From: Conchocele bisecta | Taxonomy: Eukaryota; Mollusca; Bivalvia; Lucinida; Thyasiridae | Reading direction: 5' to 3' | DNA: 64,000 nucleotides | Assembly (NCBI GenBank): GCA_029237695.1 | Contig: CM055265.1 | Location: 44,385,331-44,449,330, forward strand | Part shown: one piece after another, positions 12,601 to 22,754 of the stretch | How the letters are laid out: every line of letters begins with the position of its first letter | Position numbering within the stretch: position 1 is the stretch's first letter | Notes under the pieces: model-generated | The model's database searches: none | Told to the model about the DNA's origin: nothing | Seen by the model: only the letters and a program-made list of their open reading frames with translations | Translations under genes and position numbers: made by a program

Positions 12601-15600
12601 ATTGTTTTTTTATACATACTGCTATAAGCTCCATGAGGAGACAGCCCAGTGACCAGACGTCCACCTTGGAACTGGATGGTGGCAGAAGGGACTGCTCAGT
12701 GGCCTCGTCCACTACAACAGGACCATAGGCCAGCACCTCCGGGGCCGTATACTGGGGTAGCCTGCAAATACAGTGGGGGATTATTGACCCTTCCACCACC
12801 ATAATTTGGAATGGATGCTACCGGGTTAAATTTTGGATGATTTTATGGGCTGTATAGTAGGATAGCCTACAACCAAAGGGGGGGGGGGGTGGGGGGGGGG
12901 GGGGGTGGTATTGACTCTTCCAGGTTCATCTTTTTAGAATATTATCATTTCATTAGTTTAATAGTTAATAATTCCAGCACAAAAATATTTACACAATTCC
13001 CTAACATTTGATTGGTCCGTAGCAAGTCTCTGTTCAAAATTTATATCCCAGTAAACTCCAACGCCGAACTACTTTCCATAACCGTGAAGCGCAGTTAAAA
13101 TAATTCTTAAGAAAACGGAAAATAAACACATTTTCTTGATGAATTTAATTCAAATGCTGGAATTATAAGGAATGAATGGCCTTTTTGTGGAATTTATTGG
13201 GGATATAAACTTGGAAAAGTCGCGGGAATACTGGACGAGGCCTTCCGGCCTTCGTCCAGTATTCCCACGACTTTTCCAAGTTTATACCCCGATAAATTCC
13301 ACAAAAAGGCCATTCATTCCTATAGAAAATGATCTTAATTTTTAGGTTTGAGGAATTTGATTCCTCAAACCTTTTGTTTTCGTTGGTTTTTTTTTTTTTT
13401 TTTTTTTTTTTTATTTTTTTTATTCAGCCGTCGAGACTACAGCCCAAACCGCTGGTCGGATCGACTTCAAATTTTGTATACCGATTCGCATCAACAGTGA
13501 GACGAGAATAACGCAATTTTCAGAATTCTCATGACGTCACTTTTTACGAAACCGGAAGTGACGTCATATATCATATAATTCCCTATAACTTCTTTATTTT
13601 CCAACCGATTTCAAAAATTATTTTTGAATTGTAAAGCTGCGAGAATTCTCTATCTTCGCTTCGCTGACAATGTTTGGCTATCTGCTCAAATGAGAGAGCT
13701 ATAGACATGTGAAATTGAGGAAAATGAAAAAAATCAACAATTTCAGATTTTTATTTTATTTTAACGGGTGGTCTTTGAAAACAGTTTCCAATTTGTACAG
13801 TAATCTCAGCAACATAATTTTTTGACAGCGTCACGCGGGACATTCATCCGCACAGAAGATGATATTTTTCAGAGCAATGGCTTGAATAGTTCTGATTCTA
13901 TTGTCTTTCAAACTTGGACGTTTTTTTTCAATTTTTCAAATTTGAAATGGTCATAACTTTTTTATTATCTAACGATTTCAAATATTTTTTTTTGCATTAA
14001 AAAGCCAACACAATTCTCTATCTCCGTTTCGCTGGTAGTTTTTGGCTATCTGCCCAAATGAGAGAGTTGTAGGCATTTGAAGTTTTTAAAAAAAATTGAA
14101 ATGGTCATAACTTCCTTATTATTCAACCGATTTCAAATATTTTTTTTGCATTAAAAAGCCAATAAAATTCTCTATCTCCTGTTCGCTGGTAGTTTTTAGC
14201 TATCTGCTCAAATGCGCGAGCTACATGCATTTGAAGTTTGAGAACGAGCATATAAACTTAGCCGCCTAGAACAGTGTGTACAGCTGACAAACTTCGAGGT
14301 GGAGGCCAGACAGGTATGGTGGGCTGTATCAGACACTGGTTTTATATACGAACTGACATGCTGTGAGTGCTTTAGAATCGTCTCAACTTCAATGTCAGAC
14401 TAGGGGGTTAACGGTACACATTTCGTAGAACGTTATATAATGAAAAATGCTTAGGATAGTCAAGCGATTCTGAAAATACAAAACTTTATTTTTTCAATTT
14501 CATTGGAATTGCATCAATTTTTTTGAGTTTCATATGTTTTCGTCATTGGCAATGTCTTCTAATCACTTTGCCAGTGTACGTTTGTCAGTACATCAAGCCT
14601 CAAGCCGTTGATGCAGCTTCAGCTGCTCTAGTTTTTTATTATTTTCTTTGGATTAGTTACATTAGTTAGAAAAGGATTAGTGTGAACAAATCAGAAATTA
14701 CCATATTACAAATACAATAGATACTAATGAGATGGTTCATTATGAGCCTGCTCATCTGTATCTACAATGATTGCATACACGTACATCAGATTACAGGTAC
14801 GTAGTGCTGAAAAGCTTATAACTTTATTGGGGTAATTTGCAAATATTCAGAAAATTATCTAGATCCTAATGAGTATGTTATGTTATGAGCCGTCTACCGG
14901 TAATCGGCATCTATACTGTTTATACACTTTAGGCAAGGTTTGTATGAAGGTTATAATTTTATTAGTTAGCCATAAAAAATAAGAAGTTTGGTTCTCAGAC
15001 ACTGAGTTTGTGGAATGTGAGATGTTCGTCTATATTTTTTTTGATGCATATATGTATCTGGCAACTTGAAAACAATCAGAGACGAACATCTCAAACAATA
15101 TCTGAGATATCTGAGAACCAAAGTTATGGCCTTAGCGGTAATTCTACTACATTCAGGGATTGTTGTAGAGAGGTGGCTGTTCATGGATGTTTGACTGTAT
15201 CAGACATGGTGCCAGGTGTACTTAGCACAACGTGGCCCCATACGTGTGTGAATCTTACAAAGGAGGAATTCGCTGTTCAAGTTTGAATCCCAATGTGGAT
15301 GGATTCATTGCTCAGGTAAGTGTACCCACTTGGTAATTGAAACAATCCATCAAGCTATACTGAAGTTATTTCATGATTAAAGTGAAAATGGGTTTAATGT
15401 ACCAGCAACAGCTAAGGTCATATAGAGATGGTACCACAGTGTAATGTAAAGTCTCGCCCTATAGACAGTGGGGTGGAAATACTATGAAAGTATTTTTTTT
15501 GTTCCCTAGGAGAGGTTTGAACCCACAACCTCCGGATTGGAAGTCAGGTATTCTAACCCCTAGGCCACAACCCATCCTATGGCATGATTAAGAATTGTAC

Positions 15601-18600
15601 AAATGTCTTAACCCTTTCAACACCACAGGCCTGAATAGTTGTATTGGCAAATACCGTAGTGTAGATCCAGATGAACCAGCTCGTGATGAGCCGTCTCATC
15701 AGGATCTGCACCTTTTGCAAGTAATTTTCATATTTTTTAGAACAAAAACACCCCCCTTTACATAAATGGACTTGTCTGAAAATCATTTTGTGATGATTGG
15801 ATTGGTTGAAAAATTAACATATCAAAATCCATTCCAGTTACTTAGGGGTGAAAGAGTTAATGAAAGCTTCCTCATAAATAAGAGATTACATGTTCACTGT
15901 TGGTGAGAAACTCACCCTATAGGGAAGCCAACATCAGTCCCACAGTCAGTCATATAATACATGCCATACATCGACAACTTCACCTGGCCCTGAAAATAGG
16001 ACAATATATAGCACGTCAATCCAGGCCCGTACGCAGGATTTTCTATTGGGGGGTGCGTCAGGGGTGAGCCCCATGTAGTGGCGCGAGTACGCTAAGCGTA
16101 CTCGCGCCACTACATGGGGCTCGCCCCTGACGCACCCCCCTTAAATTTGTTAAACCTAGATGGCCTGAAATGCACTCTCCTGCATTTTATGTCATTTAAA
16201 TTCGGATTTCAACGGTGGCATTTGCATGCAAATTACCTGTATATTAATACATTTCAAGATTTGTTGAGATTACTGTTTGAAAAATAGCGGACCTCGGCGA
16301 ATTTAGGGATCGCACCCCCCCTGCGTACGGGCCTGCAATCGCTTGCTCAATGCAATTAGTAAACTACATGTGTGTTGAGAATTTTGTCATTATTGACTGT
16401 CCAGTCTGAAGCTATAATTCCAGAAATTTACTGATGAAATTGATATATAAACACTGACTAATTGATGCCTATATTATTCTGAATGGTAAGATTTGTTCAC
16501 ATAACGACGATGTTAGTGCTGTTTTTTATGATGAAATCCAGGAAGCTGTTTGACAATAGGAAAATGTCGAAAACTGCTCTGTGCACGACATTTTTATATA
16601 GGATATCCCTTATTGATTTCGGGCTATGACTTCATTATACATGTAGGACCGAATATTGAAAAATTATTTACTTTTAACTTATAACGCAAACTCGGACGCA
16701 CGTACGTACGCCAATGTGCCGACTATATCGCACTGCCAGCAAGCGGGCACGACAAAATGGTTGACTACCTATAACAGTTTGTGATCTATGTAGCCCCAGA
16801 TCAGCCTGTGCATCTATCCAGTCTGATGCAGGTCTACATTGTTCGATATGGAGTTACATAATTATTCCTGGTGCGTCTACAGAAAACTTATCCATATCAG
16901 GTTACATGTGTGTACTAACTGATCAGGAGTTTTATGGGTAAAACAGAAAATCAGTAACACTGATGGATGTACCCCTCAAAAGCTTTAACGCAAATAAAAA
17001 AACAAAAAAAACCCATAAAGATCTATCATTTGACCTTGAGCAATGGGGTCGCATGGGTCAGCCACAAAATGAAAATATGGATGATGTTTTAAGCCAATTT
17101 GACTAATGGTTACAGATATAGTAGGTGCCCTAAAACTTTAACCCAAATCTCGGACAGACGGGTGGACAATTGTACTATATGTACCCCAAATGTTTTTTTG
17201 GGGGACATAAAAATTGATAAAGGTTACCTCGTTGTTGAAGAGGATATTATCCATCTTCAGATTCCTGTGTGTGACACCGTGTCTATTCAGGTAGGCCAGT
17301 CCTTGTAATATCTCAAACGCCAGCTCCAGTATCTCCTCCTCACTACTCCAGAAAATAGAGATGATTTGTTGATTAACCCTTTCAACCATATACAGATAAA
17401 GCCATAAAGCCAACATTTGCATACACTGTAAATCCAGATGAGCCAGCTCATAACGAGCCGTCTCATCAAGATCTACAGTATTTGTCAGGATTTTTAAAAC
17501 TTTTATAAAAAATATTCCTCATATGATTAATGAACTAGTCCACAAATTAACCCTTGCAACACCACAGGCATGCACATATATAGTGGTATTGGCAAACAGT
17601 GTAGATCCAGATGAGCCGGCTCGTGACGAGCCGTCTCATCAGGATCTGCACTTTTTGCACGCAATTTTCATGTTTTTTAAAACAAAAACTCCCCATTACA
17701 TTTATGGACTTGTCTGAAAATCATTTTGTGACAATTGGATTTGTAGGAAAATTAACATATTAAAATGATTTAAATCTATTCCAGTTACTTAGGGGTGAAA
17801 GGGTTAAAATGAGCAAGTCTATGTCGATTATTTCGGAGTGAAATGGTTCAAATTGCCCAGGCAATAGGGGGATTTTGTTTGCGACCAGTCTAGCCCCATA
17901 TCAGCCAGCAGGTCTGATACGGGGCTACACTGTTCCCTGTTGACTTGGCAAAGATTTCCTTTTGCACATGAATATTTCACATACATGTCAATCTAATATT
18001 GCTTATTAGAGGCACGCTGGGTGTTTCATTGATGGAATGGTGAACAGTGCAGACCCTGATCAGATAGTACAAATGCACAGGCTGGTCTGGATCTACGGTG
18101 GTTCCAAACATGTAAGCCCCATTTCTCCAGTCACAGCCACTTCTGTAGCCTATTTCATCAACATTGCAAAGTATACTTTAGTAGCAAAGTATACTTTGAG
18201 GGAGAAATTTTCAATTTTATGATAAATTTATTAATTTTTATTATACTGAATTTATTACATTATCACAGCCATTATGGCTGTGATAATGTAATAAATTCAG
18301 TATAATAATTCTGCATACTTTTAATCATGAAATACATGCATTTGTTAGTTCTATATGAAATAATGCATTTCAGGAAAAATAAATGATTACTCCCTCAAAG
18401 TATACTTTGCTAGTAAAGTATACTTTGCAATGTTGATGAAATAGGCTACAGGGGATTCATTACAATGGCAGAATGCTAAACACATGAATAATGTTGTACA
18501 TGAGAGCTCCAGATAAGTTTTGTATCTAAGGAGCATTATACCCCCAGATTTCAATTTCAATGCGTATTTTACTTTTACAAATGTATAATTGATTTTCTTC

Positions 18601-21368
18601 CTTATTAAATAGGGAAAAAATGATAAAAAACTAGAAAATGTGTTCACAGAATACGGATGCCCCACATACCGCTTTGATAATAAACGAGGCAAAATTCCAA
18701 GTACAAATGATGCATAACCCAGGGGTCGAATCAAAAATAAAAATAAACTTTGCGCATCTACAAGAGTTACAAGAAAAATTGCCAAATTCTAAGTAAAAAA
18801 GGGGGAAATAATCCATGACCCGGTCTCAAATCAACAATCAAAATAAACTTTTCTCATCTACTCATCATAAGGAAGCTACATACCAAGTTTCTATTAGGGT
18901 TTAAATGTTTTATGAGTTATAAGGAAAAATTGCCAAATTCAAAGTTTCAGGTCTGTAGCTAGTATGGTTAAAAAGTATTACGTCCTACAAGGCAAAATGC
19001 CCAATTCTAAGTCGAAAAGGGGGAGATAACCCCAGGGTCGAATAAAAAATCGAAATAGACTTTGCGCATCTACTCATCATAAGTAAGCTACATACCAAGT
19101 TTCAGCTCTGTAGCTAGTATGGTTTAAAAGTTTTAAGACTTACAAGGTTGGTGACGGATGGAAGGAAGGATGGACAAGGGTAACACTAAATGCCCCCTCC
19201 ACTATCGTGGTGGGGCACAAAACTAAAACACATTTAAAAATTCACTTATTTGAGCTGCGAAAGGTAAACAGTGTTTGTATTTTGCAGCTCAACTAAATAA
19301 ATTTCAACTTTATTACAGTATTTTCACTACTCAATTTGAAAATCAAAGCATATTTTCACATTGTACTCCCACATTTGATAATCAATGTGTATTCTGCTAA
19401 AATAAGTGCATAAAATATGTCAATACGCACCTTATTTGGTACATGTACAGAATTCCTTACTTTGAATATTTTCCAGTGCTCTTGATGATGGATAAGTTAT
19501 CTTTGTAATGTTCTGACACGATTATGATCCTTTCTGAAAAAATAAGAAAGATATATACATGTATAGTATACAAAATGCAGGTACATGTACATACAAACAG
19601 CACTAGAGAAAGTGAGCAGGGGCTCACATATACCCCCGGCCGATGCCTGGACCGACAAATGAAAACTTTAACGTGGACCGACAGAAAGACTTACAAAAAC
19701 TATATACCCTCGACATACTTTGTATGCCGGTGGTATAAATATAGTATATTGTTTCTTTCTACAGGCTATTTGTGGAAACTTAATAAATCTGCCATATGCC
19801 ATTTGTTAGTTTGTTTGTGTGTATTGTTATGTAACGACCTATCAACAGCTAAGGTCATTTAAGGCCAGGTCAATAGGTTCGATCCCGTACTTAACCTGCT
19901 GCATTGGGGGGGGGGGGGGATCCCAAAATCAGAACAGAATATTTACATCGAGAAAAAAAAATATATTCAGCCCTGAAATTAGAATAACCTGACCTGGTGC
20001 CAGGTACATACAAGACCAAATTCATTTGGCCCCAAAGCAAGCCAGCAGTTATATAAAATAATTCATACCAATAAATTACCCATATGTGTGACAAGTATAG
20101 ACCAAGACCAGCATGTCAGGGCCTCATCTTTCACAATTAAATAAATCTTAGGCCATAGAAAAACTACTTTGGTTCTCAGATATCGCTGCATCAGAAAAAT
20201 CCATGCGCATCGAACATTTTATCTTACTGTAAATTCGCCACATAATCAATAAAACTATCATGCAAACCTATGTTGAATCCTAATATGGCCTTGGTGTTCA
20301 AACAGTTCCCTCGTGCCACGGCTAGACATTGTCAAACCTTATAACAAAGGGGAAGGGCATCATTTGGAAATGCACTTCCACTATTACCAGGAAGCAACAT
20401 TTGTGTAACCACAAACAGTAATGCTACGCATAGGTACGACTTTTCGGCACATTTTATTATTTTCTCGATGGACTTCTGTGACTGGAGAAGTGGAGTGGAG
20501 TTTGATCAGGGTCTGCACTGTTCAACATGCAGTTGGTGAAACACCTGTCATGCTTCTATAAAACATAATCAGGATACAGGAGAGCATTAGTATATCACTC
20601 AGATTGATCATAAATGCCACGAGCCCATTTCACCAGTCACAGCCACATTTATAGCAATACATCTACACAACCACCTGCATTAAACTTGCCCATATGCCAA
20701 TATTTCTGAACATCTATTGGCAATCTCAACTCGCAATCAATCACTTACTACAGCTCAGGCTTAGCCAATCAAGCTGCTGGATTTCAAACTCAATATTCAA
20801 GCACTTTGAAAGAAAATAATTGACAACGAAGGGCAAGATCAGGGGGCCGTTTCACTAAACTTTGTACGACTTAAATAATCGTAAGTGAAAAATTATGATA
20901 GTCTGTAAATTTCCCATTAGCATTGCTTTCTTGTAAACAATTATAGGATTTACATTTAATGAGCATAGGCTGCATATGCAGCCTATGCTCAATAAATGTA
21001 AATCCAACAATTGAAATTTCCAGACTATCCTAAATTTGCACTTACGAATATTTTAGTCATAAACTTTAGTGAAACGGCCCCCAGCATAGGCGGTGGTGGT
21101 GTAAAGTCCGCTTACCATGTTTTCCTTTAACACAGTCCAGGTATTTACACACATGGTCATGCTCCAATGTGAGGAGGTGCTGGAAGCGTCCAATGACCTT
21201 GATGGAGTTGGGGGTCAGTGGCAGTCCATTGGGTCCACACTTGTCTTGGCCATGGCTCGACGCGAAGAAAGTTGAAACACCAAAGTGGGCATTTCCAATC
21301 GCTGTCATGGTAAATTATACGTTGTCCTCTGTTCCTAGGTCACATGCATTCTGGGAATCTAAATGTTT
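3556..21368 (-). CDS. TBCK: TBC domain-containing protein kinase-like (TBCK), 5' two-fifths of the gene, spliced
   Basis: Twelve exons on the minus strand, all with matching phases and GT-AG junctions, give 392 codons: 21308-21116, 19533-19461, 17345-17228, 15989-15916, 12761-12620, 11040-10971, 9607-9552, 8118-8057, 7332-7275, 6059-5969, 4434-4296, 3655-3556. The protein opens with the TBCK signature NGLPLTPNSIKVIGRFQ (residues ~26-42), followed by a kinase fold. The catalytic loop is HRN instead of HRD (~117), the DFG position reads MYG (~135), while APE (~160) and DVWSLG are kept, so this is a pseudokinase, as known for the family. After the kinase fold come ERTMEEVYYLW and FGQGRDQAELLDNT, which match the linker before the TBC domain. 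In animals TBCK is linked to endosomal Rab biology and mTOR signalling (family knowledge). The gene runs off the left edge. Confidence 0.93.
3786..4362 (-). repeat. Tandem array of the TBCK exon 11 donor edge (78-bp unit)
   Basis: On the minus strand the unit is the last 65 nt of exon 11 plus 13 nt of intron, including the GT donor. The donor-side motif 'tttacct/tttacat' of the plus strand recurs at 3826, 3904, 3982, 4060, 4138, 4216 and 4291, a spacing of 78 nt except the last (75). The copy at 4291 is the real exon end, so six degenerate copies lie in the intron. Copies keep GTAAA(C/T) or GTATAT donors; three read AT or TT instead of AG before the GT. Confidence 0.92.
4296..4434 (-). CDS. 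TBCK: TBCK exon 11 (next to its own exon-edge array)
   Basis: 139 nt from ctacag to gtaaat. It encodes DHLSERTMEEVYYLWRLAGG and then LEAVLRKAALIKVKPPITIL, a very clear TBCK match. The last 65 nt plus 13 nt of intron are the unit of the tandem array that follows immediately in the intron (3786-4295). Confidence 0.92.
4543..4783. mobile_element. Foldback MITE with GGGGGC(T/C)GTTTCACTAAAC ends
   Basis: Inverted ends gggggctgtttcactaaac and gtttagtgaaacgggctcc enclose a central palindrome, gagcataggctgcatatgca with its complement. A second copy is at 20842-21081. Non-coding. Confidence 0.7.
5411..5890 (-). repeat. Interspersed repeat (GTCGAGCCCGC family), second copy
   Basis: Same blocks as 2400-2750, with internally repeated segments 'atgaccttgaccttggggcac' and 'gaatatatggatgatgac' about 190 nt apart. 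A (CA)n tract at 5326-5345 precedes it. Confidence 0.55.
5969..6059 (-). CDS. TBCK: TBCK exon 10
   Basis: 91 nt between gtttttcag and gtaagt. It encodes KLFTSELRCKYLELPSLTEN, comparable to the family's L-F-x-S-x-L-R-C stretch after the pseudokinase. It leaves phase 1. Confidence 0.88.
6315..6662. mobile_element. Foldback MITE, TAATTCCAGCA family
   Basis: The left ~200 bp are bounded by taattccagca and tgctggaattata. The right ~160 bp form an almost perfect hairpin, from aatgaatggc...ggaatactggacgaagg to its complement. Other copies: 8599-8957, 12968-13324, 42881-43229 (plus a half copy at 43305-43382) and 49285-~49660. Confidence 0.75.
6726..6975. mobile_element. Foldback MITE, GACACGCCATGTGATTTTGTACC family
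   Basis: Ends gacacaccatgtgattttgtacc and ggtacaaaatcacatggcgtgtc are inverted. Inner arms carry tttcatgaaa, and a second palindrome is built on tgacaaaattgtc-like sequence. Related copies: 24305-24485, 45317-45592, 47581-47851. Confidence 0.7.
7041..7256. mobile_element. MITE with CAGTGGAACCTCTCTAA-type ends
   Basis: It contains acagtgaaacctcgctaaaa, a short palindrome ggacaccctgggaggtccccagggtgtcc, and the inverted end ttagagaggttccac. Relatives are at 8262-8478, 12150-12220, 12470-12515, 33341-33562, 47250-47447 and, as a fragment, 49505-49545. The end sequence resembles pogo/Tigger-type MITEs; this is inference. Confidence 0.6.
7275..7332 (-). CDS. TBCK: TBCK exon 9
   Basis: 58 nt between ctattgcag and gtaagt. 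It encodes RPSPSELLEHDVFAKHRRKT, the RP-x-x-x-x-L-x-x-H/D-x-V/F end of the kinase-like domain. Phase 2 in, phase 0 out. Confidence 0.9.
8057..8118 (-). CDS. TBCK: TBCK exon 8
   Basis: 62 nt between cttctttcag and gttagt. It encodes KLGPQTLDFLEKCLAVSVLE, matching the conserved kinase-tail pattern of leucines followed by KCL. It ends with AG of a split Arg codon. Confidence 0.88.
8599..8957. mobile_element. Foldback MITE, TAATTCCAGCA family, copy 2
   Basis: Nearly the same layout as 6315-6662: a 200-bp left part and a ~150-bp hairpin ending ggccattcattcctata. Lies in the TBCK intron between exons 7 and 8. Confidence 0.75.
8991..9497. mobile_element. MITE with TAAAGGTACATGCCCACT ends (507 bp)
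   Basis: Starts taaaggtacatgcccact and ends agtgggcatgtaccttta. A second complete copy is at 21755-22221, and a left-end fragment at 4863-~5170. Without a transposase ORF. Confidence 0.7.
9552..9607 (-). CDS. TBCK: TBCK exon 7
   Basis: 56 nt between tattttatag and gtaaac. Only the phase-1 frame is open and reads TNPFDYIVGELKSEEKIK. Its length and position agree with the poorly conserved C-lobe segment of the family. Confidence 0.78.
9608..10970. other. TBCK intron 6, little recognisable content
   Basis: Apart from short AT-rich stretches, only a perfect palindrome at about 10808-10861 stands out (ttaccactcatttgaaccgt and its complement), probably a small foldback element. No exon or RNA gene seen. 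Confidence 0.5.
10971..11040 (-). CDS. TBCK: TBCK exon 6
   Basis: 70 nt between cttgttgcag and gtaatg. It encodes GKSLWSGYKTTQIIRTVLGF and the start of LNSG, fitting the family segment after the F-helix. Phase 0 in, phase 1 out, and the G|GT codon is completed by exon 7. The acceptor lies ~30 nt from a 21-bp tandem array. Confidence 0.82.
11070..11191. repeat. 21-bp tandem repeat beside TBCK exon 6
   Basis: The unit ttatttcgtgggaacgaattg repeats about 4-5 times, preceded by an inverted copy (ttccacgaattaacaattcg), so the locus folds on itself. It lies 30-150 nt upstream of the exon 6 acceptor on the minus strand. The unit is not derived from the exon. Confidence 0.75.
12620..12761 (-). CDS. 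TBCK: TBCK exon 5 (APE / DVWSLG exon)
   Basis: 142 nt from atttgcag to gtatgt. It encodes LPQYTAPEVLAYG and then SSKVDVWSLGCLLMELIA, the activation-segment APE and the kinase F-helix. A weaker donor 4 nt downstream would shift the frame relative to exon 6 and is not needed once exon 6 is included. Confidence 0.9.
12968..13324. mobile_element. Foldback MITE, TAATTCCAGCA family, copy 3
   Basis: Full-length copy with the long hairpin 13180-13324. A poly-G tract at about 12881-12906 precedes it and a poly-T tract at 13386-13412 follows. Confidence 0.75.
13325..15404. other. TBCK intron 4: low-complexity and short tandem units
   Basis: At 13590-14240 a ~145-bp segment (around 'tcataact...ttcaaatat', 'gctggtagtttttggctatctgc', 'aatgagagag') is repeated about three times with divergence. 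No exon seen. A palindromic stretch at 14985-15120 contains gatgttcgtc twice in opposite orientation. Confidence 0.5.
15405..15576 (-). mobile_element. tRNA-derived SINE
   Basis: On the minus strand it starts gggttgtggcctaggggtta (box A-like), has an anticodon-loop-like cttccaa and a box B-like gtgggttcaaacc, followed by a non-tRNA body ending in 'acagctaaggtcat'. The tail motif recurs at 2045, 19845 and 43470. Resemblance to a tRNA-Gly head is inference. Confidence 0.55.
15608..15861. mobile_element. MITE, TTAACCCTTTCA...TGAAAGGGTTAA family
   Basis: Inverted ends ttaaccctttcaacaccac and ggggtgaaagagttaa, with a central palindrome gatccagatgaaccagctcg / cgtgatgagccgtctcatc. Full or near-full relatives: 17547-17807 and 32594-32826; partial: 12019-12125, 17372-17490, 25315-25430, 27290-27440, 33560-33770. 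Confidence 0.65.
15916..15989 (-). CDS. TBCK: TBCK exon 4
   Basis: 74 nt from tattttcag to gtgagt, phase 0 in and phase 2 out. It encodes GQVKLSMYGMYYMTD and VGFPIG. The DFG motif position is occupied by MYG, consistent with a pseudokinase. Confidence 0.9.
16024..16333. mobile_element. MITE with GGCCCGTACGCAGG ends
   Basis: ggcccgtacgcagg and cctgcgtacgggcc are perfect inverted ends. Near the left end lies a long perfect palindrome around gcgcgagtacgctaagcgta. No coding capacity. Confidence 0.75.
17228..17345 (-). CDS. TBCK: TBCK exon 3 (catalytic-loop exon)
   Basis: It encodes EEILELAFEILQGLAYL and then VTHRNLKMDNILF: the pseudokinase catalytic loop with N in place of the catalytic Asp. 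The donor is gtaacc (phase 0). Two acceptors 3 nt apart (exon start 17345 or 17342) both keep the frame, so a one-residue difference is possible. Confidence 0.9.
17547..17807. mobile_element. MITE, TTAACCCTT(T/G)CA family
   Basis: Same structure as 15608-15861, with the central palindrome agccggctcgtgacgagccg. It lies in a TBCK intron beside a partial copy at 17372-17490. Confidence 0.65.
18150..18450. mobile_element. Foldback element with AAGTATACTTT arms
   Basis: The left arm tagcctatttcatcaacat...gcaaagtatacttt is inverted at 18400-18450. The centre is a perfect hairpin around cagccattatggctg (18249-18307). A split copy at 37325-38330 is interrupted by another repeat. Confidence 0.7.
18506..19440. 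other. TBCK intron 2: repeat-derived, no gene
   Basis: It begins with an agagctccagataag end and contains three diverged copies of a segment with 'gggggagataa', 'catctactcatcataagga' and 'aagctacataccaagtttc'. No open frame with a recognisable protein. Confidence 0.45.
19461..19533 (-). CDS. TBCK: TBCK exon 2
   Basis: 73 nt between ttttttcag and gtaagg. It completes the split codon (G|AA) and encodes ERIIIVSEHYKDNLSII, the pseudokinase N-lobe strand that reads as R-hydrophobic-hydrophobic-E-H in the family. It ends with two bases of the next codon. Confidence 0.88.
20842..21081. mobile_element. Foldback MITE with GGGGGCCGTTTCACTAAAC ends
   Basis: Copy of the element at 4543-4783, with ends gggggccgtttcactaaac and gtgaaacggccccc and the same central palindrome. 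It ends ~35 nt from the TBCK exon 1 donor. Confidence 0.75.
21116..21368 (-). CDS. TBCK: TBCK exon 1 (first coding exon)
   Basis: Coding part 21308-21116 (193 nt, ends in phase 1 before gtaagc). The ATG at 21308-21306 has context acc-ATG-a, and the protein MTAIGNAHFGVSTFF...LPLTPNSIKV aligns with the family N-terminus. A ctttttttcag acceptor just above 21368 suggests that ~60 nt of 5' UTR share this exon and that a non-coding exon lies further upstream. Confidence 0.9.
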
Positions 21369-21754
21369 CTGAAAAAAAGATACACCACTGTTGGCCTTCA
21401 AATTTATGTCATTGTTAAATTGACTTTGTTTGTCTCATAATGTAAAATTCATTCTGGCTATCTATATGTGACTGAAAAATATACATGTAGAGGTATCGAT
21501 ATATTGAATCTAAAATATTGACGATACATTGATATATCGATTGATAGATGAAAATATAGAAGTTACACTTACAATACTACATGTGGACTATTTAACATGA
21601 TGAAATATAATTCATATATTATAAAAAAATATTATTCAAATATTTAGTACCCCCATACATAAATTTTATATCTAGATATACATTTTTTTAAGATTCAGTG
21701 TTTTAAACAAAATAACAAAATGATACATAAATATTCTATTCTAGCAATGACACC

Positions 21755-22221
21755 TTAAAGGTACATGCCCACTCAGTAGGTCCAACATGTTCTTTATAGG
21801 AATTAAATAAGTGTAGAATTGTGTTCCACCAGTTCTAAAAAGTATGAGTGCCTGCTATACAGATATAATCATTGTATCAGGCTATTTTCATATGCAAATG
21901 AGACATGATTATTTCTACTATTAATTGAATTTGTCACCTGAAATATTATTTTTGACAGATTATAATGTATGATCATTGCACATCAAAAAAATAAATACCG
22001 TACAGAGAATAAATAGTAATGTCTGTTAACATTTTAAGGAAACACGGTTATCGCCCCTGATATCGGTGTGGAAATTTACGTCTGATATAAAATGTAGAAT
22101 AATGCCAATCAATATGTGGGGTGATGGTGAATGAATGTTTGCTTTACCAGAAAATATCACACCAACAGATTATACAAAACTATCTGTCTCCCTATATTAT
22201 AACCTACTGAGTGGGCATGTA
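21755..22221. mobile_element. MITE with TTAAAGGTACATGCCCACTC ends, copy 2
   Basis: Second full copy (467 bp) of the element at 8991-9497. Ends ttaaaggtacatgcccactc and gagtgggcatgta. It sits in the TBCK-CHM intergenic region. Confidence 0.7.
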
Positions 22222-22680
22222 TTGAAAGTCAAAAAGGGGGAGATAATTCAAGACGAGGGGTCAAATACAAAATCACCTTTGCATATCTATATATACTCAC
22301 CATAAGAAAGCCACACCATAAGAAAGCCACACCAAGTTTCAAGTCTCTATGTTTTAAAGGTTTGACTTCTTACAAGAAACGTGCTGCACATACGGACAAA
22401 CATAGACAGACACCGGAGACGAAAACAATAAACCCATTTATTTATTTTCTTCAAAAAGTTTGTATAATTAAATCGAGCATGCCCATGGCCATGGCAGACA
22501 AAAATATTTCAACTTAGACTCTCAAAATGGCGTTTCCTACGTTGTACGGCCAAAAATAGTGCCATGGCACTCCATGGCTGTCTTGGTGGTGTCTACGGCT
22601 GTGCATGAAAACTTTGAACAAGCACAAAAAAAACAAAATTTTATAAGTGTAGTGTCCGGGTGTGGTGTTGAGACACGATC

Positions 22681-22754
22681 GCTCAGTTAGCTCAGTTGGT
22701 AAGAGCGCCGTGCTAGTGTTATGGGGGTCGTGGGATCAAATCCCACATTGAGCG
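22681..22754 (+). tRNA. tRNA-Thr(AGT)-like gene or tRNA pseudogene
   Basis: A cloverleaf can be drawn: acceptor GCTCAGT pairs ATTGAGC (one G-T), D arm GCTC/GAGC, anticodon stem CCGTG/TATGG with loop CTAGTGT (anticodon AGT), T stem GTGGG/CCCAC. A run of five T (22757-22761) follows as a Pol III terminator. The T loop is ATCAAAT rather than TTCGAAT and the anticodon stem has two wobble pairs, so a decayed copy or SINE head is also possible. Confidence 0.45.

Noticed and set aside
12616..12761. TBCK exon 5 extended by 4 nt to a gtataa donor, joining directly to the exon at 9607
   Set aside because: It keeps the frame, but a proper exon at 11040-10971 fits the family sequence and all phases with the stronger gtatgt donor.
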